Of a DNA stretch of 64,000 nucleotides, positions 9,623 through 18,011 are shown piece after piece. The notes under the pieces are model-generated. The model was not told the origin of the DNA. It was given only the letters and a program-made list of their open reading frames with translations, and did no database searches. The stretch is from Taibaiella sp. (GTDB lineage: Bacteria > Bacteroidota > Bacteroidia > Chitinophagales > Chitinophagaceae): contig JAIOYR010000005.1 in NCBI GenBank assembly GCA_021740995.1, positions 34,400 through 98,399 on the forward strand, written 5' to 3'. Numbering within the stretch: the stretch's first letter is position 1; every line of letters starts with the position of its first letter. Both the position numbers and the translations under genes were made by a program.

Positions 9623-10174
9623 TCAATTATTATTTCCTACATCTTCAATCTGGTTTCGCCGCTTATTCTTTAACTGCTTGAAATGCGAAGGAGTAAGGCC
9701 GGTGGCTTTTTTGAATTGATTGGATAAATGTGCCACGCTACTGTAGTTCATTTTCCAAGCTATCTCTGTCAGGTTAAGTTCTTCATAAATAATCAGTTCT
9801 TTTATACGCTCTATCTTATGTGAGATAATAAACTGCTGAATAGTTATTCCTTGCACTTCTGAAAATAGATTTGCGAGATAGGTGTATTGGTGATTGAGTT
9901 TCTTGCTTAAATAGTCAGAGAAATTTGTTCTTAATTCCTCATCGGTATGATGAACCATTTCTATAACGGTTGTTTTTATTCTTTCTATAAGAATTGTACG
10001 CTTATCGTCCATCAGTTCTAACCCTGATCGTAACAAGCCGTCTTTCAGTTGGTTGCGCTGCTCTGCTGATAAGTTTTCCATTATCTCTATTTCCCCTAAA
10101 TCAACAACTATATAGTGGAGGTCCAGTTTTTTCAACTCTTCCTTCACAGCTATTTTGCAGCGGGCGCTTACCAT
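9623..10174 (-). CDS. AraC-family transcriptional regulator
   Basis: 183 residues from the ATG at 10174. A longer frame would need a TTG at 10195 that adds an atypical N-terminus. The C-terminal half holds the two helix-turn-helix units of the AraC family: LNLTEIAWKMNYSSVAHLSN, then FKKATGLTPSHFKQLK. The N-terminal about 80 residues are a small alpha/beta region (VDLGEIEI, LRSGLELMDDKR) seen in short Bacteroidota AraC proteins rather than a cupin. It is first in a probable operon with the hybrid kinase and response regulator, so it may regulate this operon or act with the relay. A TAACTTTG -7-like box lies about 50 nt upstream. Confidence 0.85.
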   Translation of the reverse strand: MVSARCKIAVKEELKKLDLHYIVVDLGEIEIMENLSAEQRNQLKDGLLRSGLELMDDKRTILIERIKTTVIEMVHHTDEELRTNFSDYLSKKLNHQYTYLANLFSEVQGITIQQFIISHKIERIKELIIYEELNLTEIAWKMNYSSVAHLSNQFKKATGLTPSHFKQLKNKRRNQIEDVGNNN

Positions 10175-10195
10175 ATATTTTATAAATAATTTCAA

Positions 10196-10513
10196 ATAGT
10201 CGCTTTGTTTATTGTTCCTAAAACAAAGTTATCGTGTAATCTACTTGAAATATTTGTATAATTTTAAGATAAACTTACATTATTCACACGTTTTATAATA
10301 TTGTAATGTGAGTTTTTTTGCTAAAAATTACGAAATAGTTGGTGCACTCCCCAGGAGCTGTGTGTGCGGCAAAAAGTGGGGTAGCAATCCGGAGGAGAGG
10401 AAATATATATTTTATCTTAGTAAAAAGGCATGATAAGACACAAACACCGGACAGACCGGCAGCAGATTATATGTCGCAAACAGCGAAAAAATGATCATAA
10501 AGATTGATGGATA
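10196..10513. other. Intergenic region between regulator operon and stress-gene run
   Basis: 318 nt without a convincing gene. It contains the AT-rich promoter region of the AraC operon (TAACTTTG, minus strand, 10224-10231). The rest shows no strong hairpin or conserved motif that I can recognise. Confidence 0.5.
10224..10231 (-). promoter_or_regulatory. -7 promoter element of the AraC/kinase operon
   Basis: TAACTTTG on the minus strand matches TAnnTTTG exactly. No TTG -33 element is seen at the right distance, so support is partial. Confidence 0.4.
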
Positions 10514-10933
10514 TTATTTTGGCAAGTCCACTAAATCAGGTGTTTGTGTTGCCCTATTTTTTTTGCGTGTTATCATTCTTCCTATTAATCCGGCAGCTAC
10601 ATTTATAGCTACAGAGTTTTTGGATACCAGGCTGGTAACGCCAACCTGCAAGAGTACACCCAGCAGTTTTTTTACAGGGTTATGTGTATTGCCCGTTGTC
10701 AGCTTTTTTGAGAGATAGCCGGCCCCCAAGCCCACAGCAGTAGTAAGTACGTCGGTGTTGGCGTTTGGGATGTTTATAAATTCATTAATTTGTTTTCTAA
10801 TTAAGTTCATTGGTTTAAGCTGCTCAATAGTAGCCTTTACCTCTTCTTTAAACAGCCGCTCTTCATGGAGCTGCCTTGTCTCAAGCATATTGATTGCTGC
10901 TTTTAGCTCTACGGCCGAATTGATTTTATTCAT
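10514..10933 (-). CDS. Hypothetical protein of the envelope-stress run
   Basis: 139 residues, no recognised family. The N-terminal half is charged and helical (about 1-50, with Glu/Lys-rich heptads). The centre has a glycine-containing hydrophobic stretch (TTAVGLGAGYLSKKL) and the C-terminal part a second one (VAINVAAGLIGRMI) before a basic tail, suggesting a peripheral or short membrane-inserted protein. It begins 2 nt after the stop of the holin-like gene, so it is co-transcribed with that gene and probably with YtxH and the others. The context suggests an envelope role; the function is unknown. Confidence 0.7.
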   Translation of the reverse strand: MNKINSAVELKAAINMLETRQLHEERLFKEEVKATIEQLKPMNLIRKQINEFINIPNANTDVLTTAVGLGAGYLSKKLTTGNTHNPVKKLLGVLLQVGVTSLVSKNSVAINVAAGLIGRMITRKKNRATQTPDLVDLPK

Positions 10934-10935
10934 TT

Positions 10936-11280
10936 TTATTTATTCAGCAACTTAGAGATAAATGAATCTTTTGTGTGTTTTTTTATGCTTTGTTTCAGGC
11001 CAAAGCGAACTATGATAGCAGCCAGAGCGTAGAAAGCTGCTACACAGAAAAAGCCAAAGTATATTTCGCCCAATATATCGCCCAGCCACAATGCTGCTCC
11101 CATACTTGCAAACAGCAGAAACATGAGCAATATTATGGCAACAGCCGCATGATGTATAGCAGCGGATAGCAGGCTGCCTATAGAATTTAAAGCCTTGAGT
11201 TTATACAACTCAAGGCTTGTTTTTCCATAGGACGTAGCTGTTTCCAGCAACGGTTCAAACATGTTGGTACGTGATTCCAT
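10936..11280 (-). CDS. Phage-holin-superfamily (YqjE-like) membrane protein
   Basis: 114 residues. An amphipathic N-terminus (about 1-40) is followed by two membrane helices (about 44-70 and 75-97) and a basic C-terminus. This matches the YqjE/DUF1469 'putative holin' proteins, chromosomal membrane proteins usually found beside YqjD/ElaB or YtxH proteins and not real phage holins. It lies between a YtxH gene upstream and a hypothetical gene 2 nt downstream. The likely role is membrane or ribosome-association under stress, by analogy only. Confidence 0.75.
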   Translation of the reverse strand: MESRTNMFEPLLETATSYGKTSLELYKLKALNSIGSLLSAAIHHAAVAIILLMFLLFASMGAALWLGDILGEIYFGFFCVAAFYALAAIIVRFGLKQSIKKHTKDSFISKLLNK

Positions 11281-11319
11281 AAGGTTATTGTAGTAATGAG
11301 ATTCTATGAGAATACAGTA

Positions 11320-11598
11320 TTAGTTCATTTCTTTTTTGATGTTCTTACTAAATGCTTCTGTCTTGTTTTTGCCTGTTTCGTAAATTTCAGTAGCCTCTTC
11401 TTTTGCATTCTCAAATTTATCTGAGATGCTAAGCAGCAGGTCGTCAAATTTATCCTTGATACCATCGATAGTATCATTTCCTTTTTTGGCTATTTTTTTT
11501 CTGGTATCAGCCCCCTTGTCCGGTGCAAACAATATTCCCAAAACTGCACCTGCGGCAAAACCTGCCAACGCTCCTACAAACACTTTTCCTGAATTCAT
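11320..11598 (-). CDS. YtxH-domain (gas-vesicle-protein-like) small stress protein
   Basis: 92 residues. The N-terminal hydrophobic glycine-rich segment FVGALAGFAAGAVLGILFAP and the following DKGADTRKKI signature are diagnostic of the YtxH family. The rest is a charged amphipathic helix, probably coiled coil. These proteins anchor to the inner membrane and accumulate in general stress and stationary phase in other bacteria. It sits 39 nt upstream of the holin-like gene on the same strand, a pairing common in Bacteroidota. Family is secure; the exact role is unknown. Confidence 0.88.
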   Translation of the reverse strand: MNSGKVFVGALAGFAAGAVLGILFAPDKGADTRKKIAKKGNDTIDGIKDKFDDLLLSISDKFENAKEEATEIYETGKNKTEAFSKNIKKEMN

Positions 11599-11640
11599 GA
11601 TTTAGATTTTTTTGATTGTTAATACTATCTTCCTGTTTAA

Positions 11641-11793
11641 TTAAATTCTGTTTCCTTTGATGAGCCTGAGTATTATGGCTATGATTGCTATGACGAGCAG
11701 AATATGAATGATGCCGCCTGTGCCATATCCTAAAAATCCTATTGCCCAAATGATTACCAGTATTACCGCAATGGTGTAAAGCAGATTTCTCAT
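11641..11793 (-). CDS. Lmo0937-family small membrane protein
   Basis: 50 residues from an ATG at 11793: MRNLLYTIAVILVIIWAIGF, then a GYGTGG turn, a second hydrophobic segment (IIHILLVIAIIAIILRLI) and the basic tail KGNRI. This two-helix hairpin with a central glycine turn is the Lmo0937-type/DUF5670 pattern. The gene lies 42 nt upstream of the YtxH gene on the same strand, which supports its reality despite the small size. The family is widely linked to stress regulons; the function is unknown. Confidence 0.85.
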   Translation of the reverse strand: MRNLLYTIAVILVIIWAIGFLGYGTGGIIHILLVIAIIAIILRLIKGNRI

Positions 11794-11868
11794 GATTGTT
11801 GTGTTTGTGTGTTGTTTTTAATTAGTTTCTATTCTTTATCTGCTACCAGTAGCCCGAGACTTAATGCA

Positions 11869-12435
11869 CTAGAGATGCACTGCAAGACAGAATGTAGAGA
11901 TTCCGCTAGACAAATCCAGCACCAAGCCTATTTTTTTGTTGACATGATACTCGGTGCCTATGTGCCCGTCAAGGTATAGTCCGCTATTGCCATGCTCCAC
12001 ATAAGTGTCGCCATAATACCCATCATCCCAAACTGTTTTTCTGATGGCGACGCCTATTGATGCACCCAAGTAGAAATCCCATTTTGGTCCTGCTCCTACA
12101 AACTGGTCGAAGTAGTAAGTACCCTTTACGCCTACCGGCATTACAGACTGGCGATAGTAATAATTGTCATAAGGATTCTTGGGGCTGTTGCGATAGTAAT
12201 AATTGCGATAAGAGAAATAGGTAAGGAAGGGAGCCAATGTGAAATTCTTTGCCACATCGAATTCGAAATTGACATGTAATACCGGTGCCGGACTGCTGAC
12301 ATAGCCGTAGTACCCAAGACCCACTCCCAGATTGAGTGTGTTGCCATATTTTTCACCACCTTTTTTTGTCTGTGCATTCGCATTTATGCCCAATGTCATC
12401 AGTATAATCATCACTGTTACGCTTAGTGTTTTCAT
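11869..12435 (-). CDS. Small outer-membrane beta-barrel protein
   Basis: 188 residues. Signal peptide about 1-21 (ANAQ cleavage). The mature protein has alternating strands rich in Tyr and Gly (GVGLGYYGYVSS, HVNFEFDV, FLTYFSYRNYYYRNS, VKGTYYFDQ, DFYLGASIGVAI, HIGTEYHVNKKIGLVLDLSS), the pattern of an eight-stranded OmpA/OmpW-like barrel. The last residue is Leu (AVHL) rather than the usual aromatic. A Tyr/Asn/Arg-rich loop around residues 80-93 is distinctive. It lies in the run of envelope-stress genes. Porin versus structural role cannot be decided. Confidence 0.75.
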   Translation of the reverse strand: MKTLSVTVMIILMTLGINANAQTKKGGEKYGNTLNLGVGLGYYGYVSSPAPVLHVNFEFDVAKNFTLAPFLTYFSYRNYYYRNSPKNPYDNYYYRQSVMPVGVKGTYYFDQFVGAGPKWDFYLGASIGVAIRKTVWDDGYYGDTYVEHGNSGLYLDGHIGTEYHVNKKIGLVLDLSSGISTFCLAVHL

Positions 12436-12595
12436 GTTTTTTTTATTTTATTATGTTTTGTTTGGATTAATTTTATGGTCGCTGTTTTTTTCTGTTTGGT
12501 GGTTGGTACCGGGAGGCGAAAAAGAAACTGCTACCATATAGCAGCGGTATCTTTTTTCTCCTCTTATGTTATCCAACGCACATTTGGATGCCGGT

Positions 12596-13045
12596 TTATT
12601 TTACGTTGTCTACTCTCAGGTCGTTTACAGACTTGCCCAACTCTTCCATGTCATGGTTGTATTCTGCTTTGAACATTTCCCATTGGTCCTTGCCTTCTAC
12701 TTTGTAATCGTCCATCTTCTTTTTGATTTCTGTGTTTTTTTGTTCGAGTTCTGCTATTTTTCGAGCATAGTCAGCTTTTGCTTCCTTCTTCTGTTGCTCT
12801 ATTTTCGTTTTGAATTCGGCTATGCTCTGGTTGTTGGCTGCAATCTTTGCATCGGTTTCTTTTCTGTAGTTTTCTACATCGGCCAGATAGTTTTCGTTGG
12901 CTTTCTCCAGATCCATATTTGCTTCTACCACATCATTTTGTGCTTCTACTACTTTGTCGGCAGAGGAAGAGCTATCGCAGCCTGTGAGTACTGCGCCGGA
13001 AATAATAAAGGTAACTGCTACAAGTCCTAAAATTGATTTTTTCAT
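12596..13045 (-). CDS. Coiled-coil lipoprotein
   Basis: 149 residues. A lipoprotein signal peptide ends in SGAVLTGC (Cys23 lipidated), followed by a Ser/Asp linker. The rest (about 30-145) is almost one continuous charged helix (ENYRKETDAKIAANNQSIAE, QKKEAKADYARKIAELEQKN), predicted coiled coil. It resembles sll1863-like stress proteins and Lpp-type spacer proteins, but I do not recognise a defined family. It is the most upstream member of the minus-strand envelope-stress run. A longer frame on the opposite strand over the same DNA is an artefact of the repetitive codon use. Confidence 0.8.
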   Translation of the reverse strand: MKKSILGLVAVTFIISGAVLTGCDSSSSADKVVEAQNDVVEANMDLEKANENYLADVENYRKETDAKIAANNQSIAEFKTKIEQQKKEAKADYARKIAELEQKNTEIKKKMDDYKVEGKDQWEMFKAEYNHDMEELGKSVNDLRVDNVK

Positions 13046-13364
13046 TTAATTGTTTGGTTGTGGTTTTTCTTGTTTGTGAGATATGTGTGACTGGTATGAT
13101 ATAGCTTTTGTTTTTTTGCAATGCTGCATTAGTTTTCCCTGGCGTTACTTGCAGTTTGCCAGACAATCCGGTTGAATTGTCATTAAATGCGGTGATGTCT
13201 GTTGTTATTTCAACACTGCACAAAGGTGAGCATTGTGCGATTGGTGACCATTACACTTCTTGTACAATTTTTTACATCATTCACACTTTTCTGATATTTA
13301 AGGGTGTATATCTATCTAATATATATTGAAAAATATCTTTCTGAATAGTGTGTATCTTTACCCT
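13046..13364. other. Divergent intergenic region
   Basis: 319 nt between the lipoprotein gene (minus) and the membrane-protein gene (plus). A CACCTTTG box on the minus strand (near 13219) is a weak -7 candidate, and TATCTTTA (13353-13360) lies just upstream of the plus-strand ATG. No ORF or RNA gene is recognised. Confidence 0.4.
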
Positions 13365-13967
13365 ATGAAATCCATATCCGGCAACAGCAATGACCCCAAA
13401 TGGGAAAGTAATTTGTCTGATGATCTGGTCTTTATCAAGCAGCACCTCCGTTACCGTATCAGCAAGAAGACCGTACCTGCTACAGCCATTTTGGCTATGA
13501 TACTTTTCTTTGCAAGTCGCACAATATGGATGACCTTTCTTGCAAGTAAGATGCAGGATGTAGTGATGTCTTTGTTTGTGGTATTGATGATGTGTATTGT
13601 GTTGGCTACTGGTATCAGGCGCTATTGGCGTACCCTTTGGTTCAGAAAAATAGAGACCCCCTACTATGCAGCTGACAATATTAAACTGATAGACGATTTT
13701 CTGCGCAGCCAGCAACTGAACATCTACCGCCACCCACAGGCGCCTGAGGTTTTTCAGATAATAAGCATGCCAATCGGGAAGAATGCTGCCAAAAGGGAGG
13801 TAATGATATTTATAGCAGATGATAAATGCATATTAGTAAACAGTCATTTCACCAATCAAAAATGGACGATTCCGGCTCAATCGAACAATGCGGCACGAAT
13901 GGCTAAGCAATTGGAAGCCTGGGTTGTTGGGCTGAGACAAACTTCTTCCGGGGTGTCAAGGCAGTAA
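13365..13967 (+). CDS. Hypothetical two-helix membrane protein
   Basis: 200 residues from the ATG at 13365 (MKSISGNS). The frame is open 39 nt further upstream, but the TATCTTTA promoter-like box at 13353-13360 lies there. An N-terminal soluble stretch (about 1-35) precedes two membrane helices (about 37-62 and 68-86). A cytoplasmic or periplasmic C-terminal domain of about 110 residues follows (DNIKLIDDFLRSQQL, REVMIFIADDKCILVNSHF, KWTIPAQSNN). No family is recognised. It is followed after 75 nt by murB on the same strand. Real gene status is supported by regular codon use and membrane topology. Confidence 0.7.
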   Translation: MKSISGNSNDPKWESNLSDDLVFIKQHLRYRISKKTVPATAILAMILFFASRTIWMTFLASKMQDVVMSLFVVLMMCIVLATGIRRYWRTLWFRKIETPYYAADNIKLIDDFLRSQQLNIYRHPQAPEVFQIISMPIGKNAAKREVMIFIADDKCILVNSHFTNQKWTIPAQSNNAARMAKQLEAWVVGLRQTSSGVSRQ

Positions 13968-14042
13968 TCTGTATAGGCGTGGCTAGCCGTACTACGGTAA
14001 ATCAGCTACAATTGCTTTTCTTTGTGCCCTAAGTAAATCCTT

Positions 14043-15047
14043 ATGCAACTACAGCAGAATATATCGCTATTACCCTATAATACCTTTGGGATAGATGTGC
14101 GGGCTGAGTATTTTGCTGCCGTAGAACAGCTGCAGGATGTAGATGAAATAAGCGCACTGCCACATCCGGTACACATACTGGGTGGTGGCAGCAACATACT
14201 ACTTACAGCGCCGGTGAAGGGGCTGGTGCTGCACAACAGATTGAAGGGTAAAACGCTGCTACAAGAGAATGATAGCCATGTATGGCTGCAGGTGCAGGCA
14301 GGTGAGGTATGGCATAGCCTGGTGCTGTATGCAATCGACAATGGCTGGGGCGGCCTGGAGAATCTGGCACTGATACCCGGCACAGTCGGGGCCTCTCCTA
14401 TACAAAACATAGGTGCCTATGGTGCAGAGGCAAGAGATACTATAGAGCAGGTGACATTCCGGCATCTTTCTGAAAAGACGATGCACACTTTCAGCAATGC
14501 AGATTGTGGTTTTGGGTATAGAGATAGCATTTTCAAGGGGGAACTTAAGGATAAGGTGTTTATTACTTCGGTTGTATTCAAGCTGTCCAAACATCCGGTA
14601 TTAAACACAGGATATGGTGCTATAGAACAGGAACTGGAAAGAATGGGTGCAACAGACCTATCCGTGAAGACTATAGCGCAGGCGGTTATAAATATTCGCA
14701 GCAGCAAGCTGCCAGACCCTGCTGTTTTGGGCAATGCAGGTAGTTTTTTCAAGAATCCTACTATTCCGAGGGTACAATATGAAAAATTATTAGCCGCTTT
14801 TCCTGCTATGCCTCACTATAGTGTAAGCAATGAACTGGTGAAGGTGCCCGCTGCCTGGCTTATAGAGCAGTGTGGCTGGAAAGGCTACCGCAACGGAGAT
14901 GCCGGGGTACACAAAAATCAGGCATTGGTGTTGGTGAACTACGGTGCTGCTACAGGTGAGGAGCTATGGCGACTATCGGGTGAGATAGTAGTATCTGTGA
15001 AAGAAAAATTTAATATAGAGCCGGAGCGGGAAGTGCAGGTGTGGTAG
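14043..15047 (+). CDS. murB: UDP-N-acetylenolpyruvoylglucosamine reductase MurB
   Basis: 334 residues, the size of the E. coli-type (type I) MurB. It reduces UDP-GlcNAc-enolpyruvate to UDP-MurNAc with NADPH and FAD in the cytoplasm, the second committed step of peptidoglycan synthesis. Visible motifs: NTFGIDVRA at the start, the FAD-binding HILGGGSNILL, IPGTVGASPIQNIGAYG, GFGYRDSIFK with the active-site Arg-containing segment, NAGSFFKNP (catalytic Ser) and the C-terminal PEREVQVW with the catalytic Glu. It precedes the TonB-like receptor gene by about 90 nt. Identification is firm. Confidence 0.97.
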   Translation: MQLQQNISLLPYNTFGIDVRAEYFAAVEQLQDVDEISALPHPVHILGGGSNILLTAPVKGLVLHNRLKGKTLLQENDSHVWLQVQAGEVWHSLVLYAIDNGWGGLENLALIPGTVGASPIQNIGAYGAEARDTIEQVTFRHLSEKTMHTFSNADCGFGYRDSIFKGELKDKVFITSVVFKLSKHPVLNTGYGAIEQELERMGATDLSVKTIAQAVINIRSSKLPDPAVLGNAGSFFKNPTIPRVQYEKLLAAFPAMPHYSVSNELVKVPAAWLIEQCGWKGYRNGDAGVHKNQALVLVNYGAATGEELWRLSGEIVVSVKEKFNIEPEREVQVW

Positions 15048-15137
15048 CGCTCATTGTCAGGTATTAACAATACTTTATTTCTATATTCCCCGATTTTATC
15101 GCATATTTCACCACTTTTGCCGCTTATTATTTTGTCC

Positions 15138-17756
15138 ATGCGGTTACAATACCTCACCATAGTCCTTTGCAACTTAGTGTTTTTCTTTCTTGTACTACCT
15201 GCGCAGGCACAGACTGCAGGTAGTGTGAGCGGTAAGCTTACTGATAACAACAATAGTCCGGTTTCTTATGTTAACGTTACGCTGCTGCGTACTGACTCTA
15301 CTGTGGCAAACGGAGATCTTACTAAGGATGATGGTGCCTTCAGAATAACACCGGTAAATACAGGCAATTACCTGCTGCGTATAGAATCACTGGGTTTTGA
15401 AACTAAGTATGTATCTGTATCTCTGCCGGATGGGGCTTCTGAAAAGAAGTTGGGTACGATAAAACTGTCGCAAACGCAGCAGTCGCTGAAGGCTGTAGAA
15501 ATAACCGGTGAAAAGCGGGTAATGGAATTGAAAGTTGACAAAAAAGTTTTTAATGTAGAAAAGAACATTACCACTGCTGGTGGCAGTGCTACTGATGTGC
15601 TGCAGAATGTGCCTGCAGTGTCGGTAGATATGGACGGCAATGTGAGCCTGCGCGGCAAAAGCAATGTAACCATACTTATAGATGGTAAGCCGGCTACAAT
15701 GCTGGGCAGCGATGTGGCCTCTGCCTTGCAAAGCCTGCCGGCAGGGAGCATAGAAAGTGTGGAAGTGATCACCAATCCATCGGCAAAGTATGACGCACAG
15801 GGTACAACAGGTATCATCAACATTGTAACGAAAAAAGATGGTAGACTGGGTATAAATGGCAATGTAACCCTGGGAGCAGGTACAAGGGATAAATATAATG
15901 CTAACCTGGGGTTGAATATCCGCAAGGGCAAATGGAGTACATTTTTCAATAGCAGTGGTCGTATAAACCGGACATTTCATAATGTAACTACACAACGGCT
16001 GGATGAGGTAATGACCAATGGCAACAGGCAGTCTTATTATACTTACGAGCATGTGCCCAGGCTTTTTAATGGCCTGTTCAACACCATAGGTGCCACTTAC
16101 GATATAGATAAGAATAATGCGATAACCCTAACGCAGAATGTGAACTTTATGCAATGGGGTTTTAAAGACTATTCGGATTACACCATTTATAGCGCTCCAA
16201 ATGAGGGCGGGCAAACACTGGTGCGCCGGGACCGGTACTCAGATATGCTGGGTAGCCCGGTTTCATTCTCTACCGCATTTGATTACAAGCACAAGTTCAG
16301 GAAGAAGGGCGAGGAAATAAACATAGACGCAACCTACGCCAGCATGGCAGTAGACCGTACGCAGAACTTCAGGACGATACTGGATACCAATGGGGTGTAT
16401 GCTTATAATATCCGCTCGAGTGCCCCGGGTAGCGGTGGTAACAATAGTCTGAATGTATGGGCTGATTATACTAATCCGCTTTTTACCGCCAATGGTAAAC
16501 TTGGATTGGGTTTCAAAACGCAGATTTTTAACTTCTACAGCAGCAACAATCCCATACTGGATACTCTGGGTAAAGCGGCGGTAGTAGACTCTTCTCTCTT
16601 TACCATCTACGATTATACACAACAGATACATGCAGCCTATATCAACTGGAGCGACCAGCAGGATAAATTTTCGTATCAGGCAGGGCTAAGGGTAGAAAAC
16701 GCTATATACGATGGTACTGGTAGTATTCCACGTCCGGCTGAATTTAGCAACAGCTTTCTTAACCTTTTTCCGTCAGCATTTGTTGCTTATCAGTTACCCT
16801 CAGACCAAAGTATTTACCTCAACTATAGCAGGCGTACCAACAGGCCCGGATATTTTCAGATGATGCCATTCAAAGACTACTCTAATCCCGGCACAGTGTC
16901 TATGGGTAATCCTGACATACTGCCTGAGTTTATAGATAATATAGAGTTTAGCTACAGCCGCAATACGCCTAAGGGAAACACCTTTATAGCCAGCACTTAT
17001 TTTGCCAGAACTAATAACCTGTCTGAGCGGGTAATAAGACCCATAACCGGCAGCAAGGAAGACAGCGCGCTGGGGCTGATGGGTGAGGTAGGGCAGCTGC
17101 TCTCTATGCCCATGAATATTGCCTATGGTACTACTTTCGGGCTGGAGGGTACAGGACGGCTGCAAATTACCAAGGCATGGGATGCGACAGTAAACGTCAA
17201 CTTCTTCAACAATGAGTTGACCGTTGGCAATATCGACCCAACCTATTCGGCGTTTATCAGTAACAATAACGGCTATGGCTGGTTTGGCAAGATAAACTCC
17301 AATGTGAAACTACCGGAGAATTTCTCCTTACAGTTCAATGGTAATTACGAATCGCCAAAGGTGATAACCCAGGGCAGACAGCAGGAAAGCTACTGGCTGG
17401 ATGTAGCAGTGAAAAAGAATTTGTGGAAGAATAAAGCCTCGTTGACGGTCAATTGTTCGGACGTGTTTAAGACCCGGCAGTTTATCAACAACTACAACAC
17501 TGCCATCTATACACAGACAATTAATCGGGTAAAAGAAACCCGAATAGGCAATATTACCTTTACTTATCGCTTTGGCAAATCAGATGCCGGTAAAAATGGT
17601 GGTGGAGCAGACAGAGGTCGTGGCGGCAAAAAGGCGGAGTCTAAAAAGGTAGAAAAACCATCGGACGAAGACAGGGTAAATAACCTGAAGCGAAATGAAG
17701 ACGGTGATAATGGAGGAGGAGGTGGTGGTGGCGGAGGAAGCAAGGGCGGCAGATAA
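15138..17756 (+). CDS. TonB-dependent-receptor-like outer membrane protein (OMP beta-barrel family)
   Basis: 872 residues from the ATG at 15138, which gives a clean signal peptide (MRLQYLTIVLCNLVFF...AQAQ). A longer TTG-initiated frame would bury it. Domain order: carboxypeptidase-regulatory-like domain (about 28-115, VSGKLTDNNNSPVSYVNVTL), plug domain (about 125-235: ATDVLQNVPAVSVDMDGNVS, LRGKSNVTILIDGKPA, AKYDAQGTTGIINIVTKK), then a 22-strand-type barrel to about residue 815. It probably takes up an unidentified ligand. No SusD partner is adjacent. The C-terminus is odd: after the last strand (ITFTYRFGKSD) there are about 55 Lys/Gly/Asp-rich residues ending in a run of Gly and KGGR, instead of a terminal aromatic. 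Confidence 0.88.
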   Translation: MRLQYLTIVLCNLVFFFLVLPAQAQTAGSVSGKLTDNNNSPVSYVNVTLLRTDSTVANGDLTKDDGAFRITPVNTGNYLLRIESLGFETKYVSVSLPDGASEKKLGTIKLSQTQQSLKAVEITGEKRVMELKVDKKVFNVEKNITTAGGSATDVLQNVPAVSVDMDGNVSLRGKSNVTILIDGKPATMLGSDVASALQSLPAGSIESVEVITNPSAKYDAQGTTGIINIVTKKDGRLGINGNVTLGAGTRDKYNANLGLNIRKGKWSTFFNSSGRINRTFHNVTTQRLDEVMTNGNRQSYYTYEHVPRLFNGLFNTIGATYDIDKNNAITLTQNVNFMQWGFKDYSDYTIYSAPNEGGQTLVRRDRYSDMLGSPVSFSTAFDYKHKFRKKGEEINIDATYASMAVDRTQNFRTILDTNGVYAYNIRSSAPGSGGNNSLNVWADYTNPLFTANGKLGLGFKTQIFNFYSSNNPILDTLGKAAVVDSSLFTIYDYTQQIHAAYINWSDQQDKFSYQAGLRVENAIYDGTGSIPRPAEFSNSFLNLFPSAFVAYQLPSDQSIYLNYSRRTNRPGYFQMMPFKDYSNPGTVSMGNPDILPEFIDNIEFSYSRNTPKGNTFIASTYFARTNNLSERVIRPITGSKEDSALGLMGEVGQLLSMPMNIAYGTTFGLEGTGRLQITKAWDATVNVNFFNNELTVGNIDPTYSAFISNNNGYGWFGKINSNVKLPENFSLQFNGNYESPKVITQGRQQESYWLDVAVKKNLWKNKASLTVNCSDVFKTRQFINNYNTAIYTQTINRVKETRIGNITFTYRFGKSDAGKNGGGADRGRGGKKAESKKVEKPSDEDRVNNLKRNEDGDNGGGGGGGGGSKGGR

Positions 17757-18011
17757 GCCGGAGTTTGTATCATGCTGATATAATGGCTGGAGTTTATTGC
17801 CGCGTAGGGGTTATTATTGTGTTTTATAGGAATCATTATTCATATAAAGTTCCTTGTTTAAGGGGACATTAGCCAAACGTCCAACCAAATGCCTGAAAAT
17901 AGCTGTCTTATATGGCGGAAGCCAAAGGATATTGAATAATCGGGTCAATAAGTTCCTGAAAAGTTTTTAAAAATCTTTATCTTGCAACTTAAGAAAAATA
18001 AATTTTTAGCT

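Noticed and set aside
10936..11280. Holin-like gene as evidence for a prophage
   Set aside because: YqjE-type 'holins' are chromosomal; no other phage gene is nearby. The Gp37/Gp68 gene at 33 kb likewise has no phage structural neighbours.
12566..13030. Plus-strand frame rich in Phe/Cys/Tyr opposite the lipoprotein
   Set aside because: It is the complement of Lys/Glu-rich coiled-coil codons; the minus-strand gene has a proper lipobox and start.
13281..13733. Minus-strand 150-residue frame
   Set aside because: His/Tyr/Cys-rich shadow of the plus-strand membrane-protein gene, which has plausible helices and a promoter-like box.
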